Positions 15,017-30,000 are shown, counted from the stretch's first letter. The stretch is 64,000 nt of DNA from Heliocidaris erythrogramma (GCA_025617745.1 CM046858.1:40407850-40471849), one strand, 5' to 3'. Notes: a model not told the origin generated them from the sequence alone. Numbers and translations are program-made.

Positions 15017-15058
<42 letters not shown>

Positions 15059-18000
15059 CAGGGAGTGATATAAAACACAGTGGACACACAGGAAGAATAA
15101 GAAGTCAAATAACATCATGGAAAATCTAGGATGTACTATCCAAACAATATTATATACTGATCTCCAACGGATGAAAGAGCTTATTTTGAAACACCATTAT
15201 AAAATGAAAATATCAATATGAAAATAAAGAAGGCAAAAGACAATCTGAGGGCCTGACCTGCATCGTCATCAAATACTCTACAGTCTGTTCCCCATTTACT
15301 GGCCAGAGGACAAGCAGCCGCTGTGTGCCATTCCATATCATACTGACAGCCATCGTCTGACTTCCGCACCAGGATAGGGGCACTCTCCAAGTCACCTACG
15401 CAAGAATGAGCAAAATAAATAGTAATAAATACTTCCAATTATCAAGCCATAAAGGACAAAATTCATTAATTCGTGGACATTAACTTTCTAGTTAAATATA
15501 ATGTAAATCAAGAAATTTTCAGGAGTAGTCAAGATTCATAAAAGAATCATGCCCAAAAATACTAGAATTATCACAGAAATATAAATTACATTTCTTTCCA
15601 CAAAACATTCTTGCTGCAAAAACATTTCATCATTAACAAATTGCAAGAGGTGCATGTTGCAAAAGTTTCTGGTTGACAGGGGAGTAAAAAAAATAATAAT
15701 GCATAATTTCCCCCCCTTCTTTTTGGGGTGTTTTTTCCAGACATATGACCCTCCACATAGCTTTAAGATATCAAACTTGGCCTAACATTGACAGATCCTT
15801 ATATCATCCTCTAAATGACTGGCAAACAAAGAGAGTTATAATAAAACGGAAGGTCTTTTCAAAAATTGATAACCAGAAATACAATCTACACACGTACGGG
15901 AAATACACTCTGCATTACAATAAGCGTATCTCTAACACAAAACAAATTTTTGAGAACTTCCGATGACTTACCTGGGCTACAAAGGAAAGTGATATCGGTT
16001 CTCTTCTTGATCTCATTGGGGCTGCTTTTGCATGTTTGTCCATCGGTATAACTGATGGTGATGAGACCATTCTGCCAGACTGGAGACGTCAAATATTGGC
16101 CCAGGCTTGTTCCTGTCTTGCTCGTGCCAACGGTATCTGAGGAAAGAACAAGAGGGATCGATGATAGCAAAAGAATGGCTTTTTGAGAGGCGTAATTCAG
16201 TGAAAAGCATCCTTCCTTTAGACTAACACCGCAGAGCTACAGACCTGTGCCGTTATTCAGTTCAAAACGTGCATTAAATAAGTGATTTACTAGCGTTTGG
16301 TTAGGCTATTACGTACACTGGCTTAACTCGTATTCAGATCAAATTTAATTATTTTACATTATCAAGCCAACTTTAAGGCAAAATACTTCCTAATAGCCAC
16401 TGTGAAGTCACACAGCCAGTCCAAAATAATGTGCAATAATTGCATCACATTAAATGCACGCTTATATAATTTGCTCGTGCGCAGCTGATACTGCTCCGGC
16501 TCCACGTATGTATGAAAGCCACATACCTGCCAATCAAATAATTGGCTCAAGTCTGCTAGTGAGCTTTCTTATACCTTAATAAGTAAAATACTCATATATT
16601 TGACTTCTGTGCTGAATTGAATAAGGGCCCTGGCTTGTTTGGTTGTACGACACTTGCTCCGGCAACAATTACTCTGTATCAATTTCATACACTAACCGAA
16701 TAGAGACAAAATAGCCCCTACCCTATTTTAAGTTGTATTTTATCTTTCCCATCAAATATGATGGCCATTAGCATTTAAAGCTGCACGTGTCTTCTGTAAA
16801 ACTGTAGAGGTGCGCAAGACTTCAAAAGATGACAAAATACCTTGTGTAAGGACATAATCAAGGGCTTTAATTCAAAGTCTCACCCTCTTGATTGAAAGGC
16901 AAAGAGGAAAAAAAAGGAACTTTATACCACTGTGCCCAAACTACATTTACATGTACAGTATGTGTATATGTTTTGATCAGGGTTGCATACAAACTTTTTA
17001 CATTGTCTCCTTTTAGCGAAATTTTTGCATTATCTTTTGATCCAGAAAGGTAAGAATTACACATTATACATGAGCAGAATAGCAAAAATCACTTCCAATG
17101 CCGATTACTGTGCCATTCACAAATAAGAGCAATTCAATATTGTAGCTGATCTTTAAAGTCTCTAAATTGGGATCACAGTGTAAAATATAAAATCACTATT
17201 TTTGTTTACAAATTGGCAATTTTTCTGTTAAATTTTTCAATTTTTATTCACATTGGTTCATTTAATAAACATTTTCATTTTTTTTTAACTATGAAGGAGT
17301 GGAAAATAAGAATAATTGCTGCCAATTTGAGGAGGGAAAACTGATTAATTAAGATCTTTTGCCCTGGGGAGCGTTTCATCAAGCGTTTTGTCAGTGATTT
17401 TTACTGACAACTGTTATAAGCTACTGAAATCCTTGCATCTGATTGGCTGAGAACAAATTTGTCAGTAAAAATCACTGACAAGACACTTGATGAAACGCTC
17501 CCCTGCTATATCCCTTGAGGTAATCCTATACAAAACTTTAGGGTCATTCTAAAAATCAGAGGATCATATGTGGTCCCCTTTCTGTCAAGCCCTGCAGCTA
17601 GCTGATGACAAGGAGATGCAGCTGAATGACTGGATCAGAAGCCTCACCTACAACACAGGCAGAAGATCCTTGAGGACATCCCTCTGAGGCCACATCGCCT
17701 TCCACAACATCAGAGCATACATTGATGAAGTACTCGCTCTCAGTCGCCTCAGGGTGAGAGTGCCTCCCATCCAGTACCAGCCAGTTAGAGCCAGATTTCC
17801 TGGTCAGGGGTGACAGGTCATAACGCTGTTTGCCGTTGGCCAGTCTGCAGGAGGTGGACGAAGGCGCGTCAGCCATGCAGGCATACTTGGTTTCCCACTG
17901 GAAGAAGTAGGTGCATTCCGTCTCGGTTACAAACTCTGGTTTACCAGCATCTGAAATAGAAGATGGAATGTTTAAATGTATTCATGCAAATTGCATATTG

Positions 18001-21000
18001 TAGTAACGTGGTAAAGAAAATCTGGAAGGTTAACCCCTTCCATGCCACCAGATTTTTGAGCAATTGTCAAAAATTAGTTTTTTAAGAGTCGAATATTGAC
18101 TTTCAATGAATTTTTTCTTTAGCAAACTGGGCACAGATATATTGCATGGGAATAAACATTATATTAAAGGTGCAGGTTTCTGTACGAGGAAGAATTTTCA
18201 AACCTGAGCCTAAACGAAATGTTCAACACTCACATTTTGGGGCGGGATTTGCCGCCCACGGCATGGTAGGGGTTAATAAATTTGTTGCTTACATATGTGT
18301 GTGTGTGAAAATTTCCCAAATCTCCAGGCAGTGGAAATGCCTGCATGTATGAACTTAATGAGCAGTGTAATAATATCTGCAGTGTATTAACATAGTTTAG
18401 CAGTAAGTGCTAAAATCCAAACCATCATTGAAAGTATTGATATTATTGTTATTGAAATGAATAAAACATATCATGTGTGCCAACAAAAACTAAATGGTTC
18501 AACAACACATGCTACGGTGACTATTGGTCTGCGGTCAATATCCTACGCCAACCAAATTTGTAACTTCACCCCTGGACCAAACCCTATTCCTAGCCCTAAC
18601 CCTAAATATAACACAAAACCCAACTGCAACCCTCTATCTTTGACGAAGCAAAAATCTGAAGCAAAAATCTGGTGCAAAAATCTGATGCAAAAATCTGGTG
18701 CAAAAATCTGAAGCAAAAATCTGAAGCAAAAATCTGAAGCAAAAATCTGAAGCAAAAATCTGAAGCAAAAATCTGAAGCAAAAATCTGGAGCAAGCCGCT
18801 GGAGCAAATGTCAGGTCACCCCAAAAAAATCTGTACTGGCAGTATTATACGGATACATCTCTGCATCACAAGCACTGTACTTACCTTGGGTTCTGTTGCA
18901 GTGGAAGGAGATGACAGAGGTTCGCTGAAACTTGTTGTGATTGCATACATCGCCACCTTTGTAGATGAGTGATAGTTCTCCATCAGAATACCTGAAAGGA
19001 AATGAGGTGAAAGTATTTTTACTATGTTGGTATTTTTTAAATGTGTTTTTTTAACATACATGGTGTACATGCATACACTAATCAAGTTGACATGATGTTA
19101 TACAATATGCAGTATACAATATTCTAAATTAAAAGAAGACACCACTGACAAATTTTGAAAAAATATGTTGTTCTGCATGTCCCTAGGAACTAATCAGTAT
19201 CGAAATTGTAATTTTTGAACAGCCTACAAGTGCGTATATTTTGATATAAAAAGTATGTTTTTGCCACTGTCGATACGCAAATTGGCTCGTGTCGGCCAAA
19301 GCTGTCACGTCATTGCAGCACTTTGAGTTTCCACCACAATGCGTGTGCGTTACGCGTCCGTAAAAGCAGACGATATTCGCATGCATACAGCTCAATAGTA
19401 TTCGTGGAGTTACAAAAATGCTGTTGTGCCAGGCAATTTACTGTTCGAATCGTCGTGAAAATTGTCCGGGAAAATCCTTTTTTGCCATCCCTGATCCAAA
19501 GGAGGATAGAGAAAGGTGTGCTGTATGGATAAGGAACAATGGAACAACCAAATTCAACGTCAAAACGTACATTTATACCCATTTTCGAGTGGTGTGTGAA
19601 GACCATTTTGACGCGAAGACGAGGAGCAAAGTCATATGCCACTGGAATATTTCTTCGCCCAGAAAATCCCTCATTCATCTCCTTAGCTTAGATTACAAGC
19701 TTATTGAAGAATGTGATCAGATTTTACTTGAAGATTAACCAGGAATTTATGTTAATGTCGTACTTGCTATCTATATCGCGAACGTAAGAACGTAAACAAT
19801 GCAGCTTGCTGCATTAGCTTTCCGCGCGTGCCTTAAAGTACACGCGTTAATAATGGGAAGCACGTACGAACGATGACAAACAGTAGTGCCAATTTTAATT
19901 TTATTAATTTGATCAATTGTAAAAAAAATTTGCTAAAGCACTTTATTTTTTCAGCAGATAATATTCAAAAATACAAAAAAATGAAAAATTAATAACATTT
20001 TCTTTTTGTCATGCATAATTTTCTCACAAATAGCATTTTTATAGGCGCTGTGAAAGCGATCTGTGTATTGCTTCATATCGGCATTACCGTGATTTGCCGT
20101 GGTTTTGGCAGTAGTGCTGCAGTGACGTAACAGATTTTTGCGGCTCGTACTAGTAGATATTGTAATTTTTTTTTTTTTTTAAATCGAGATCTATGATTTT
20201 ATCGACCTGAGCAATGAGTTTTTTGGTCAATCTGACTAGTTTTATAACATTAAAAATTGTGTAAAAGTGCTAAAATCTGTCAGTGGTGTCTTCTTTTAAA
20301 TTAAAAATCTAGAATACCATCCACTCCCTTTAACCTCAGATTTTACCTTAACCCTTTCAAGACAAGTGAACACATTTTGTGTTTTGGCTCAATAACTTTT
20401 GATTCAGAGCTCTAAAAAATATACTAGATGCATGAGTAGAAAGAACAAAAATTTCTCAACACACTATGTCCTTTTTTGTTGCATGACCATATTCCATTTG
20501 GTGCCAGGAATTTTAAAAATGAGAATAAGCTTTAAAATCCTTATATTGGCAACACATTGAGAGGTTCAAATTATTGTTTATCAAATTTGGCAATTTTGTC
20601 AACTTTTTGACAACTTATGAGACAATTTATTCTGTTTTCAAAGATATTACACCTTATTAAAACCATGTAGCACAAAGAGAAAAAAATGCTACGGTTGCCA
20701 ATTTGAAGGAAAAAATGTGATCAATTTAGACCTTAAATAATTCCTGTCCTGAAAGGGTTAAATCGTGATTACTGTTTTACCGTGCTGAAGTTCCCCTGAC
20801 AGTATGCAGCCTGGCTACTTGACACGCAACCATTCTGTCAGTTATTTGTCTATCAGATCCATCTATCTATTCATTCATCCATTCATCCCATCAATGCTTC
20901 CATCCAAATATTGATGGATCGATCCATTCATCCTTCATTCATCCATTCTTCAAATCAATCCATCCCTATAAAGACATCTATTAATCCAGCCCATTCAACT

Positions 21001-24000
21001 ATCCATCTACTCATCCAATAATCCACCCACCCATCCACCTATCTATCAATCCATCCATCTATCAATCTATACATTAATTTGCATGTTCACATTTATACCT
21101 TAATTCATGATTTCTGTTGCGCCCTGCTGAAGTTCCTCCGAGAGTATGCTCCTTGGCTACTTGACATACCGCCATTCCACCACAGTTAGCCATGTTTATC
21201 AGATCAGAGCATACATTGATGTAGTAGTAGTAGGTGGGATCATCTTGCATCAGGTAGAATCCTAGACCTGTCACAAGAGAAAAGAGAGATAGAGAGAAAG
21301 AGAAAAAGAGAAAGAACTATTTTGTCAATTCCTTTTATACAAAATACTGTTCATCTTATTTTGTAATTATATGTCAGATGAAGTTTGGCCAACAAATCAA
21401 ATCAAATGCAATCCAATCAGAGTTGGAAAAAAAATATTTTTTTTTTACTAAAATAAATCAGAATTATTATTTGATTCAAATCGCAATTTACACTATTTCA
21501 TTTAAATTTACTGGATTAAAAAAAAAATTATAGCCCTAAATACTGCTCCTACAGAAAAGAAACATATTATTTTGGTAGATCTAATATCAGACATTATTTG
21601 GAGCACAAAAACTTTCACTTTGATGAATATCTTAGTCAAAAATTTGTAAAAAATCAAACAGTGATTTTTGAGTGACTTTTTCCTGTCACATCAACAAAAT
21701 TACATAAGTATTTCTTTGTTTTTTAGTTAAATTGGTGATTTTTAAAAAAATCAATGGGATTTAAGCCATGCCAACCCTTAATCCCATCCAATCCAATCCA
21801 ATCCAATTAAATTGCCAAGTAATCTTCACTAACCTGTGTTGGTGAGAGGTGAAAGGTCAAAGTCAATGCCATGCGTTGACGAGTTGAAGGCACATGTATC
21901 TGAACTAAGCATCTCCACCTGACAAGCGTACTCTGTCTGCCACTGGATCTGGTACTGACAGTTTGTGCTCGACAACTGGATTGGGCCACGGGTCTGTGCA
22001 GCAGGATAGAAAAAACACAAGTGTGAACATTCAGATAGGCCACTAATGTGTATGAAGAAACATTGGGAAACACATTTTATCAGTTGGCTAGGCACTCTGA
22101 ATGAAGTCAATTCTTCTTTGGTGGATATCACATTGGCTCTTTGTGCTGGACAACTGAATTGGGCCGAGGATCTGTGCAGCAGGATGAAAAAAAAATCACA
22201 AGGTTAAATAAAAAGATTGACTACTGAGTACACAAATGAGAGAATGAACTATGGGAAACATATTTTGTCAGTTGGCTAGGCACTCTACCAGGCAAATGGA
22301 CTGACATTTTGTGCTAGACAACTGAATTAGGCCATGGAATTGTGCAGCAGGATAGAAAAAAAGAAAAGTTTAAATATCAAGATAAATGGGATATGAAACT
22401 AAATTGTACACATCTTTAAATAAAAAGATTGACTACTGAGTACACAAATGAGAGAATGAACTATGGGAAACATATTTTGTCAGTTGGCTAGGTGCGCTAC
22501 AGAGCAATTGTGCTAGCAGTTTGTCCTAGACAACTGCAATTGGGTCACAGGTCTATGCAGCAGGATGGTAAAAAAGGGTTTGAAAAACAAATCCAACTGG
22601 TGTATATGCAGATAAAGAGAAGAAACTATGGGAAAATTATCTTTTTTTATAACTTCAATGAATACAAAATCCAACAATAGACACTTATTCTTATAGACTA
22701 GTACCTAATCAACCATTTCCAATAAACTTAAGACACTTTCTCTCACAATGCAATCACATAGCCAGTGCTCAACTTTAAACATCTGATAATGTAAAAAAAA
22801 AAAAAAAAAAACAGTATCATACTTCATACTTTTCAGGTAAGGAATTGTAGCGTAGTGATATATTTTGTTTTATGGGCTACAGGGAAACAATTTTCTTTCA
22901 TTTCAACACTTCAAGAAATCCTCGACAAACATTTACTTCGCTGATTTTGATAGTCAATAGAGATACAGTAAAACTCTATGTACACAGTGAACTACATGTA
23001 CATGTACTTCTCGATTCTCACTTCCTTATGAAACTACTTTCCGCAAATACATGCAGATGTGAAAGTAAAATGAGGCAAATGATGACATACATGTAATTAT
23101 GAAACCAAGACATACGGCCTACAAGCTATATATATATACACATGCCCTACAAGCTACATACATGTACCCAAGATAAATTTCAGTCGACAATTAATGCATT
23201 ACGGTACTATAACTGTGTTCTACTTGTTTAGTAGTTTTGCCAATACGTGGACTTACTGGACTATAATCATGATGTCTGTAGCCAAGATATACCATATTTT
23301 CCGGCGTACAGGCCACACCCCAACTTTGACAACTCATTTGGAAAAAAAAAAAAATATGGGGAAAAATCACAAGCATAAGAAATTTTGCCCCCCAAAATCA
23401 TACAACAAAAAAACAAGGGCCAAACTTTTTAATGTATTGACTATTTAAAGACGATTATTCCTAGATGTCTTTGCTTTTTAAAGAATTTTAATAAGAGGAA
23501 GAGAATCTGATGAAGTGTAGTGCTTGCAAACACGTACATCTTTGTAGACTAGTTCTACGGTAGGTGCAATCTCCCTATTATAAAAGTTTGACTACGAACA
23601 AGACTATCAACCGTGAATGCAACTTACAAATGAAATTGGAAAGGAAATGTTTCCACCCACCACTCTAAAAAATCGTGAAGAGATATCTTTAATACATGGG
23701 TGCATATTCCATCAAAAGTTCCCTAAGTGATAGCCAAAGACAGAAAAATACATATACAGCAAGATGGTTTCGAAGAGGATATTGAAAACGTTGTCACAAC
23801 GATATGCAAGCTGAAACATGTCCTTGCCATGACCAAAGGTCGTAAAAAGGAAGATGGGACACACTGCCAATTTTGTACAGGGTCCAATGTAACGGCCAGG
23901 GGAAGGGCGCCCTTCCCCATGAGGCCACTTACGTTACATAAAAGTAGGGGGAGACAGGAGTGTCCTATCTTATCTTTTAAAATCTTTGCCATGACCTACA

Positions 24001-27000
24001 ATGTATGATAACGCACACGCCACATGCGCTAACCACGTGCGCTATGAAAATCCACTGCAATAACTGTCCGTTCTCCATACGAAATACACACATCTCCGCG
24101 AAGGATCCTGCGAGGATACGACCGTGCTGAAATAGCGCAGAGGTGGAGGGGTGCCATCGATCTCTACACATACGAGGGGTGCGCTCAAAAGATAAATTAA
24201 AACTTAAAAAGCTCCTGAGTAGTGCTGTAACGTCCATTACAATAGCTCATAGAACAGAAAATACTTTTGCCTCTTTGATACCACCATAAAATCAAACCGG
24301 GAAGAAAATTCGGGTATATTACGTGGCTGATTTCAGCACGTTACTCGAGCTCAATCGAGCTTGGTACGAGTACTTTGTCAACCTCAGAAGACTATACGAG
24401 GCCATGTTTGTAACTATATTTATAAGATATTTAGTTATTAGTTCTGAATTATATATTTATGACTGAAAATATTTCAGTACTTGAAAGATAATTAGATCTA
24501 CATCGATAGAGATAGAGCACAGGCTCACTGTAGATCTAACGTTTGTCCCGTCCATTCCAATACGTGTGTATTTTGGAGGCGGTTCATTTTTGTCTGTTAT
24601 TGCCTATAGGCCGCACCCAGACTTTGGGGTCATATTTTGGGTGAAAATACCGCGGCCACTACGCTGGAAAATATGGTATATACATGTACATGTATATAAA
24701 TCTGGTTCTAATGCTGTTCAAATCTATAGGCCCAAGCAGTTTGTATCCAGTGTAAAATGCACTGTAATAATAATAAAACAAAAATGATGATAATAATAAC
24801 AATAATAATATATATTACTCTATCAGGTACATTAGAAGGACATTTATTGTTCTTTTTCTTTGTTCAAATGTCCGCTTAACGTTCGAAATGTCCTGCTAAT
24901 GTAGGGGGCGCTATTATGACGGAATAAACCGTATTGTTGCATGTCCTGCTAAGTCACCAGGTAGGCATATAATAATAATGATAATAATAATAACAGTAGA
25001 TTAAAACAAGTCACAACATAACATATTTGCAAGTTCGCAAAGATTCTTGCAGCAAAAACAGCCATTATTTTCATCTCACAAAAGTTTCTGGTCAGACAGT
25101 AACCTACATGTACATGTTCACTCACCGTGGCAAATCTCCCCTGCTCCCTGGGGCACATGAAAACCAGGGTCATGGTGGGCTTGAAGCCGTTACAGGAGTC
25201 CAGGACTGTCTCACCTTCATAGTGCAGCTTCAGCTCATCATCAGAGAGACTCTCTAGCTTCATATGCGGTTTGCCCAGACCCACAGACAACCCCTTCTTG
25301 ACGAGGCAGCCTGCAGACCCAACTGGACACCCTACGGTTGGACCACTGGCATCTGTTTCAAAGCAAAAATTGCATTTGAGATGTTATTTCAATTCAAATG
25401 TTTTATTGTCCATATATGGAAATTCTTTTTGTTTACATGCAATAATATACAAAAGGTACATGTATATACACGAATAATTAAAAAAAATCAATAAAATAAT
25501 CAAGACAAACAGGCTCATATTAAAATGAATAGCACATAAAAATATATGTATTACAACAATTATTTGTTGAAGATTGATGAGTACCCATTCAGCAAGAGTG
25601 CTACATTGAGAGAAATTCTTCAACACTGAATGAAACCTGTCAGGTATTTCTTCGTACTCATTAACCGCTCACCCCAAAAATGGGGGGGGGGGGGGTAAAG
25701 ATTTAGAAGGTTGATTTTATATATACATGTACTAGCTATTCACAAATTATTTGTGAATTTGTTACCCTTGAACATTCGCAAAACATGACATACCTGCGGT
25801 AATGTCCCTGCAGACATTAATGTAAAGGTCATCGGCATCAGGGGACTCCACTAGGTATCCCCCCTTGAGCTTGATCAGAGGTGAAAGGTCACGCTTCTTT
25901 CCCTGCGAGTCATACAGTGAGCATGGAACCTCGCTCAGCGCTGGACCACTAACGCTGCTGCATGCCACCGTGCTGTACCACTCAAAGAAATAGGTGCAGC
26001 CGGACTTCTCCAAGAAATTGGGTGAGCCCTGCAGAACAGAACTTAAATTGTCATTGTTTATACTAATAGGGACTGAAATTGTTAGCAATCTCTTTTACTG
26101 CTGTAAAATGTAATTCACATAAATATGTTTTCCAATGTTACTCAGAGCTGTAAATCCTCCTACTCAGATCAAGAAAACACTCAGATCAAGAAAACACTCT
26201 TTTGTCTAATCTATACCATCATTCCTACAGGACTGATTACTCTGCAAACATGGGTGTAACATACAGGTATTAGGAGCCCGCAAAGAATGCAACACCTGAG
26301 ATCTGCAACGGCACCAAAATTATCAATTTTGGGTGAGGAGTTTAGACTCTACGGCTTTTATTGTGAGGTAATGTCATTTTTTCAAAATTTGGTACTTTTG
26401 CAACAGTAGTCCTGCTTGAAGCAGCGAGAAATTTGAGTATGACAGCTTTCCATATAATTTGTTTCACTCATGTTGTCTTCGTTTTCAAAGCGAGAGCAGC
26501 CATGCATTTGTCAACAAAGCTGACTGTATGAGAAACCATCATACACATATTTCTCACTGTCTCGATCTCAAGCATGACTAGGGTTGCAAAAGTAACAAAA
26601 TTTGAAAATGACATTGCCTCACAAAAACAGGCATAGAATCAGAACGCTTTACCCGAAGTTGATGATTTTGGTATAATTTCACTCGGAAAAGAATTTTCTA
26701 CCCAATACTTTAAAAACTGATGATACTGTGTCAATGATGTCGTTGAAATTGCAGATCTCAGGTGTAGCATTCTTTTGGGGTCACTCTGTATTCTTTTTTC
26801 TATTCCTGGGAACAATTACTCTGCAATGTTTTCAAATTTCTGAAAATATTTTCCCTTTTCTCCAATACTCGTTTATGACTTTTTTAAAGCCCTAAATCAC
26901 TTTTCACTCTAATGCAAAACTATATATTTCTAATTTTACATATCTCCTTAAAACCTTCATTGAGATGAATTTGGCAATTTTATCACACTAATCTTGTGAT

Positions 27001-30000
27001 TTTCTTCTTCTAATTTCTTATGGAATTGTGAGTTCTGGGTTGAACAGCCACGTCAATACCAAACATAATCTACAGCAAATTATGAAAAACCTACCAGTGT
27101 GGTGCCACATTTGAAATCTATGGTGGTCTGGTATTTTTCTGTCACGTTGCAATCGCTCCCCCTGTAGTCCAGACGAAAGCCTCCAGAGTTTTCGTTGATC
27201 GTCAGCTGCAGGGTGTCATTGTGGTTTCCCACATTTGTGAAGGCGTCTCTCTGCTTCAAACAGGACGAGACAGTGGTGCCGCAAGCAGGAGAACCAGGAC
27301 TCGAGCCCACATTCTCGCAAAGGTTCAGGTAGAAAGTACTCGCTGCATCATCCACTGTGGTTTGTGCTGTCCATGTACCCCTGAACATGATACAAAAAAC
27401 AAGAGGACATTTTTTTCAACAAAAACAAGAAATAAGAGGACAGCCCTGCCGGAAAAAAGAAAAATTACAAAATTGCACATTGCAATGGTCCTAGCATAGT
27501 GAAGTTCTTGCCAGAATTTAGAGTTGATGCACATTTTAATGAGGCAAATAAATCATAAACTACTAGACGTTACCATTGTCAAATTTGCCATGCCCATGGT
27601 AATCACACCTCAATAGCGACATTACTATACTGTCTCGCTATGTAGTAAAAGCGAGTGTCAAGCACTACCATCTACATGTAGTCACGTATGACTAGAATTT
27701 CAAAAAGTTAAGGACTTTAACACTCGTCTCCATCGATAATTTGGGTAGAAATATAAAATGCGACTTAGTTTACTCAAATGAAATTTTCAGGCCATTTCCC
27801 AAAATTTGATGGGTTATTCCTCAATACATCCTATCAAAAATTTCTGTGCATTGAAGAACTTAGGCGGTATTATGCATTAACTTGATTCAACTGTAGAGGC
27901 CTCACTTGTATTAGCGATTGTATAGACAATGAAACGTTGTTTACATTCGTGATCGGTTGTCAATAATTACTCTTACATTCATTCTCAATCATAAAACTGC
28001 CATGCATTAAAGTATCATAATTTCAGAAAGAAAACTAGAAATGTCCATTGCCGCGCAATGCGAATGTATCCCCCTGCACTGGGAGCGATTCGAAGGAGGG
28101 ACAAAGAACCCCCCTCCCCCTCCCTCAAACAAAAGGATGACGTAGAGATTGCCACCAGTGGCCCGGACTATGGTCAACACTAGGAGCAGCATCACCAAAA
28201 CAGTGTGTGTAGGTTAGAGTATAATGCATCTCTATAGAAAATTCGAAAGAAATCTGTCAAGAAATGTGGCCTCAGAGCGCACACAAGATATCCACTAAAA
28301 TATGACCTGTGACCCTATGAAAGACGGAACACCGGGGACAGCATCACCAAAACTGTAGAGGTCCATTGATAATTTATAAGACCTCAGTCTTTAACTCTAG
28401 TTTATCTGACAAAAAAATAAAAAGGGGGTGTCAAAGTGCCCCAAAATACAATTTTGCATCAAAAAGTTCAAATTTTAACCCAATTATAACAGAATATTGC
28501 CAAAACTGACATTCGACATTGAATAATATTGCATATAGTATTCCAACTCCAAACTTTGACAAGCTCCGGATAGCCATTGTCTCGTAGGATTTGCTTGATG
28601 CGAAGAAGCTCAGGGTTGAGCTTACACAGGGAACAAATTTGCAAGGCGCGACACACTAAGCTATTAATCAAACCAGTTTTATACGATGTAGCACTGTACG
28701 AATCCCATCGCGTGTACTGGCCCGTAAACGTAGGTTTACGATATACGGACGTGAGAAGTTTGCCGTCACTCTTCTCAACCAGTACATCCAAAAATGGAAG
28801 CGCGTTAGACTGCTCCATCTCACATGTAAACCGAAGCGCCGGATGATCGCGTTGTGCAGCGTACCATTGATTCGCGGACTCGCCCTGTGTATGGGCCCAA
28901 TAAATGCCCGGTCTACCTCAAATTACCTTGGCGAGGTAAAGTGTCTGATAAGTATGCGCGCGATATTAAGCATACAGTGTCGCGCTGTTACTTTGCCGTG
29001 GCTACGCGTGTCGTGTTCTCTACTAATAGAATGCTACCCGCAGTTCGCAAGGATGTACTGCCTTCCCCCAAATGAGCAATGTCGTTTATCAGTATCATTG
29101 TCGGTGTGAAGCCGTCTACGTTGGCCGTACATCTCAGCGTCTAGCGGACCGCATTAAACAGCACGTACCCTCCGTGGTACGACAGACATCAGCTGGTAGC
29201 CGAGCACAGCCGAAGCGTAACTGCAAAACCGCTGCTAGCGTCGCTAATGTTCAATGCCGCAGTCACAGCGACTCTGCTATTGGTCAGCACTTGCTAAATA
29301 GTCCGGCTTGTTCCAAGGCGTATAACCCGGCTCAGTTCACTATTGTTGCCCGAGCACGCAGCTTTCAACATCTTCGCTTCTTAGAAGCGTTGTTCATTCA
29401 GTCGAGAGATCCGCTATTGTGCCGACAAAAGGAGTTTGTATAAGCGCTTCGATTATTCTAGCGTGCCCGGATCATACCCGGGTCGCTATACACACCCTTC
29501 CTTGACTTTTGTATTTTCTTGTATTCTCTCATTCCTGCGTTGTGACCCGATGAGTGCAGGTCGAAAAGCTTCGTCACTATGAATTTGTTAAATGTTATCG
29601 TTAACTCTAAAATTTGAAATTCATAGATTTCTTTTTAAATTCTCTGGTTTGCTAAATAGAAATTGATTTCTTGGGCTTGCCTTGCAAAGCAGAACATAAT
29701 TTATACAACGCGCATTCTGGCTATTGAAGTCCATTATCGCAAAGCAGGTGAATGCATAGTTTGTCACTATTGATGCTCGGGAAAGTTATGATCCATAAAT
29801 TTGCTCTGTCGCGTACGTCATAGTATCAAGAAAGTAGATTTCTGTTTAGTAAAATAGTAATTTTCAAAGAAATATAAAACACATTTTCATTTTTAAAATA
29901 TATATCGGTTAAATATTTAAATCTCAAATGGGATTTTGTATCAGGAAGAAAGACAATTTTGCACTCGGATTAAAAACATCTTTATGTACACATCAAGAAA

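Noticed and set aside
18543..18794. 83-codon ORF with periodic [13 protein letters not shown]
   Set aside because: It is the 13-bp minisatellite read in frame.
19310..19678. 122-codon minus-strand ORF
   Set aside because: It is the antisense of the THAP frame, which has clear zinc-ligand spacing.
23727..24237. Overlapping ORFs of 86-93 codons on both strands
   Set aside because: They lie inside a putative inverted-repeat element, show no conserved domain and have no splice support.
28007..28198. Signal-peptide-like minus-strand ORF (hydrophobic N-terminus) as IGF2R exon 1
   Set aside because: It overlaps the dispersed repeat that also forms the 32.5-33.2 kb array, and has no good donor in the needed phase. 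The exon at 44396-44535 has signal peptide, phase-2 donor and the first repeat Cys.
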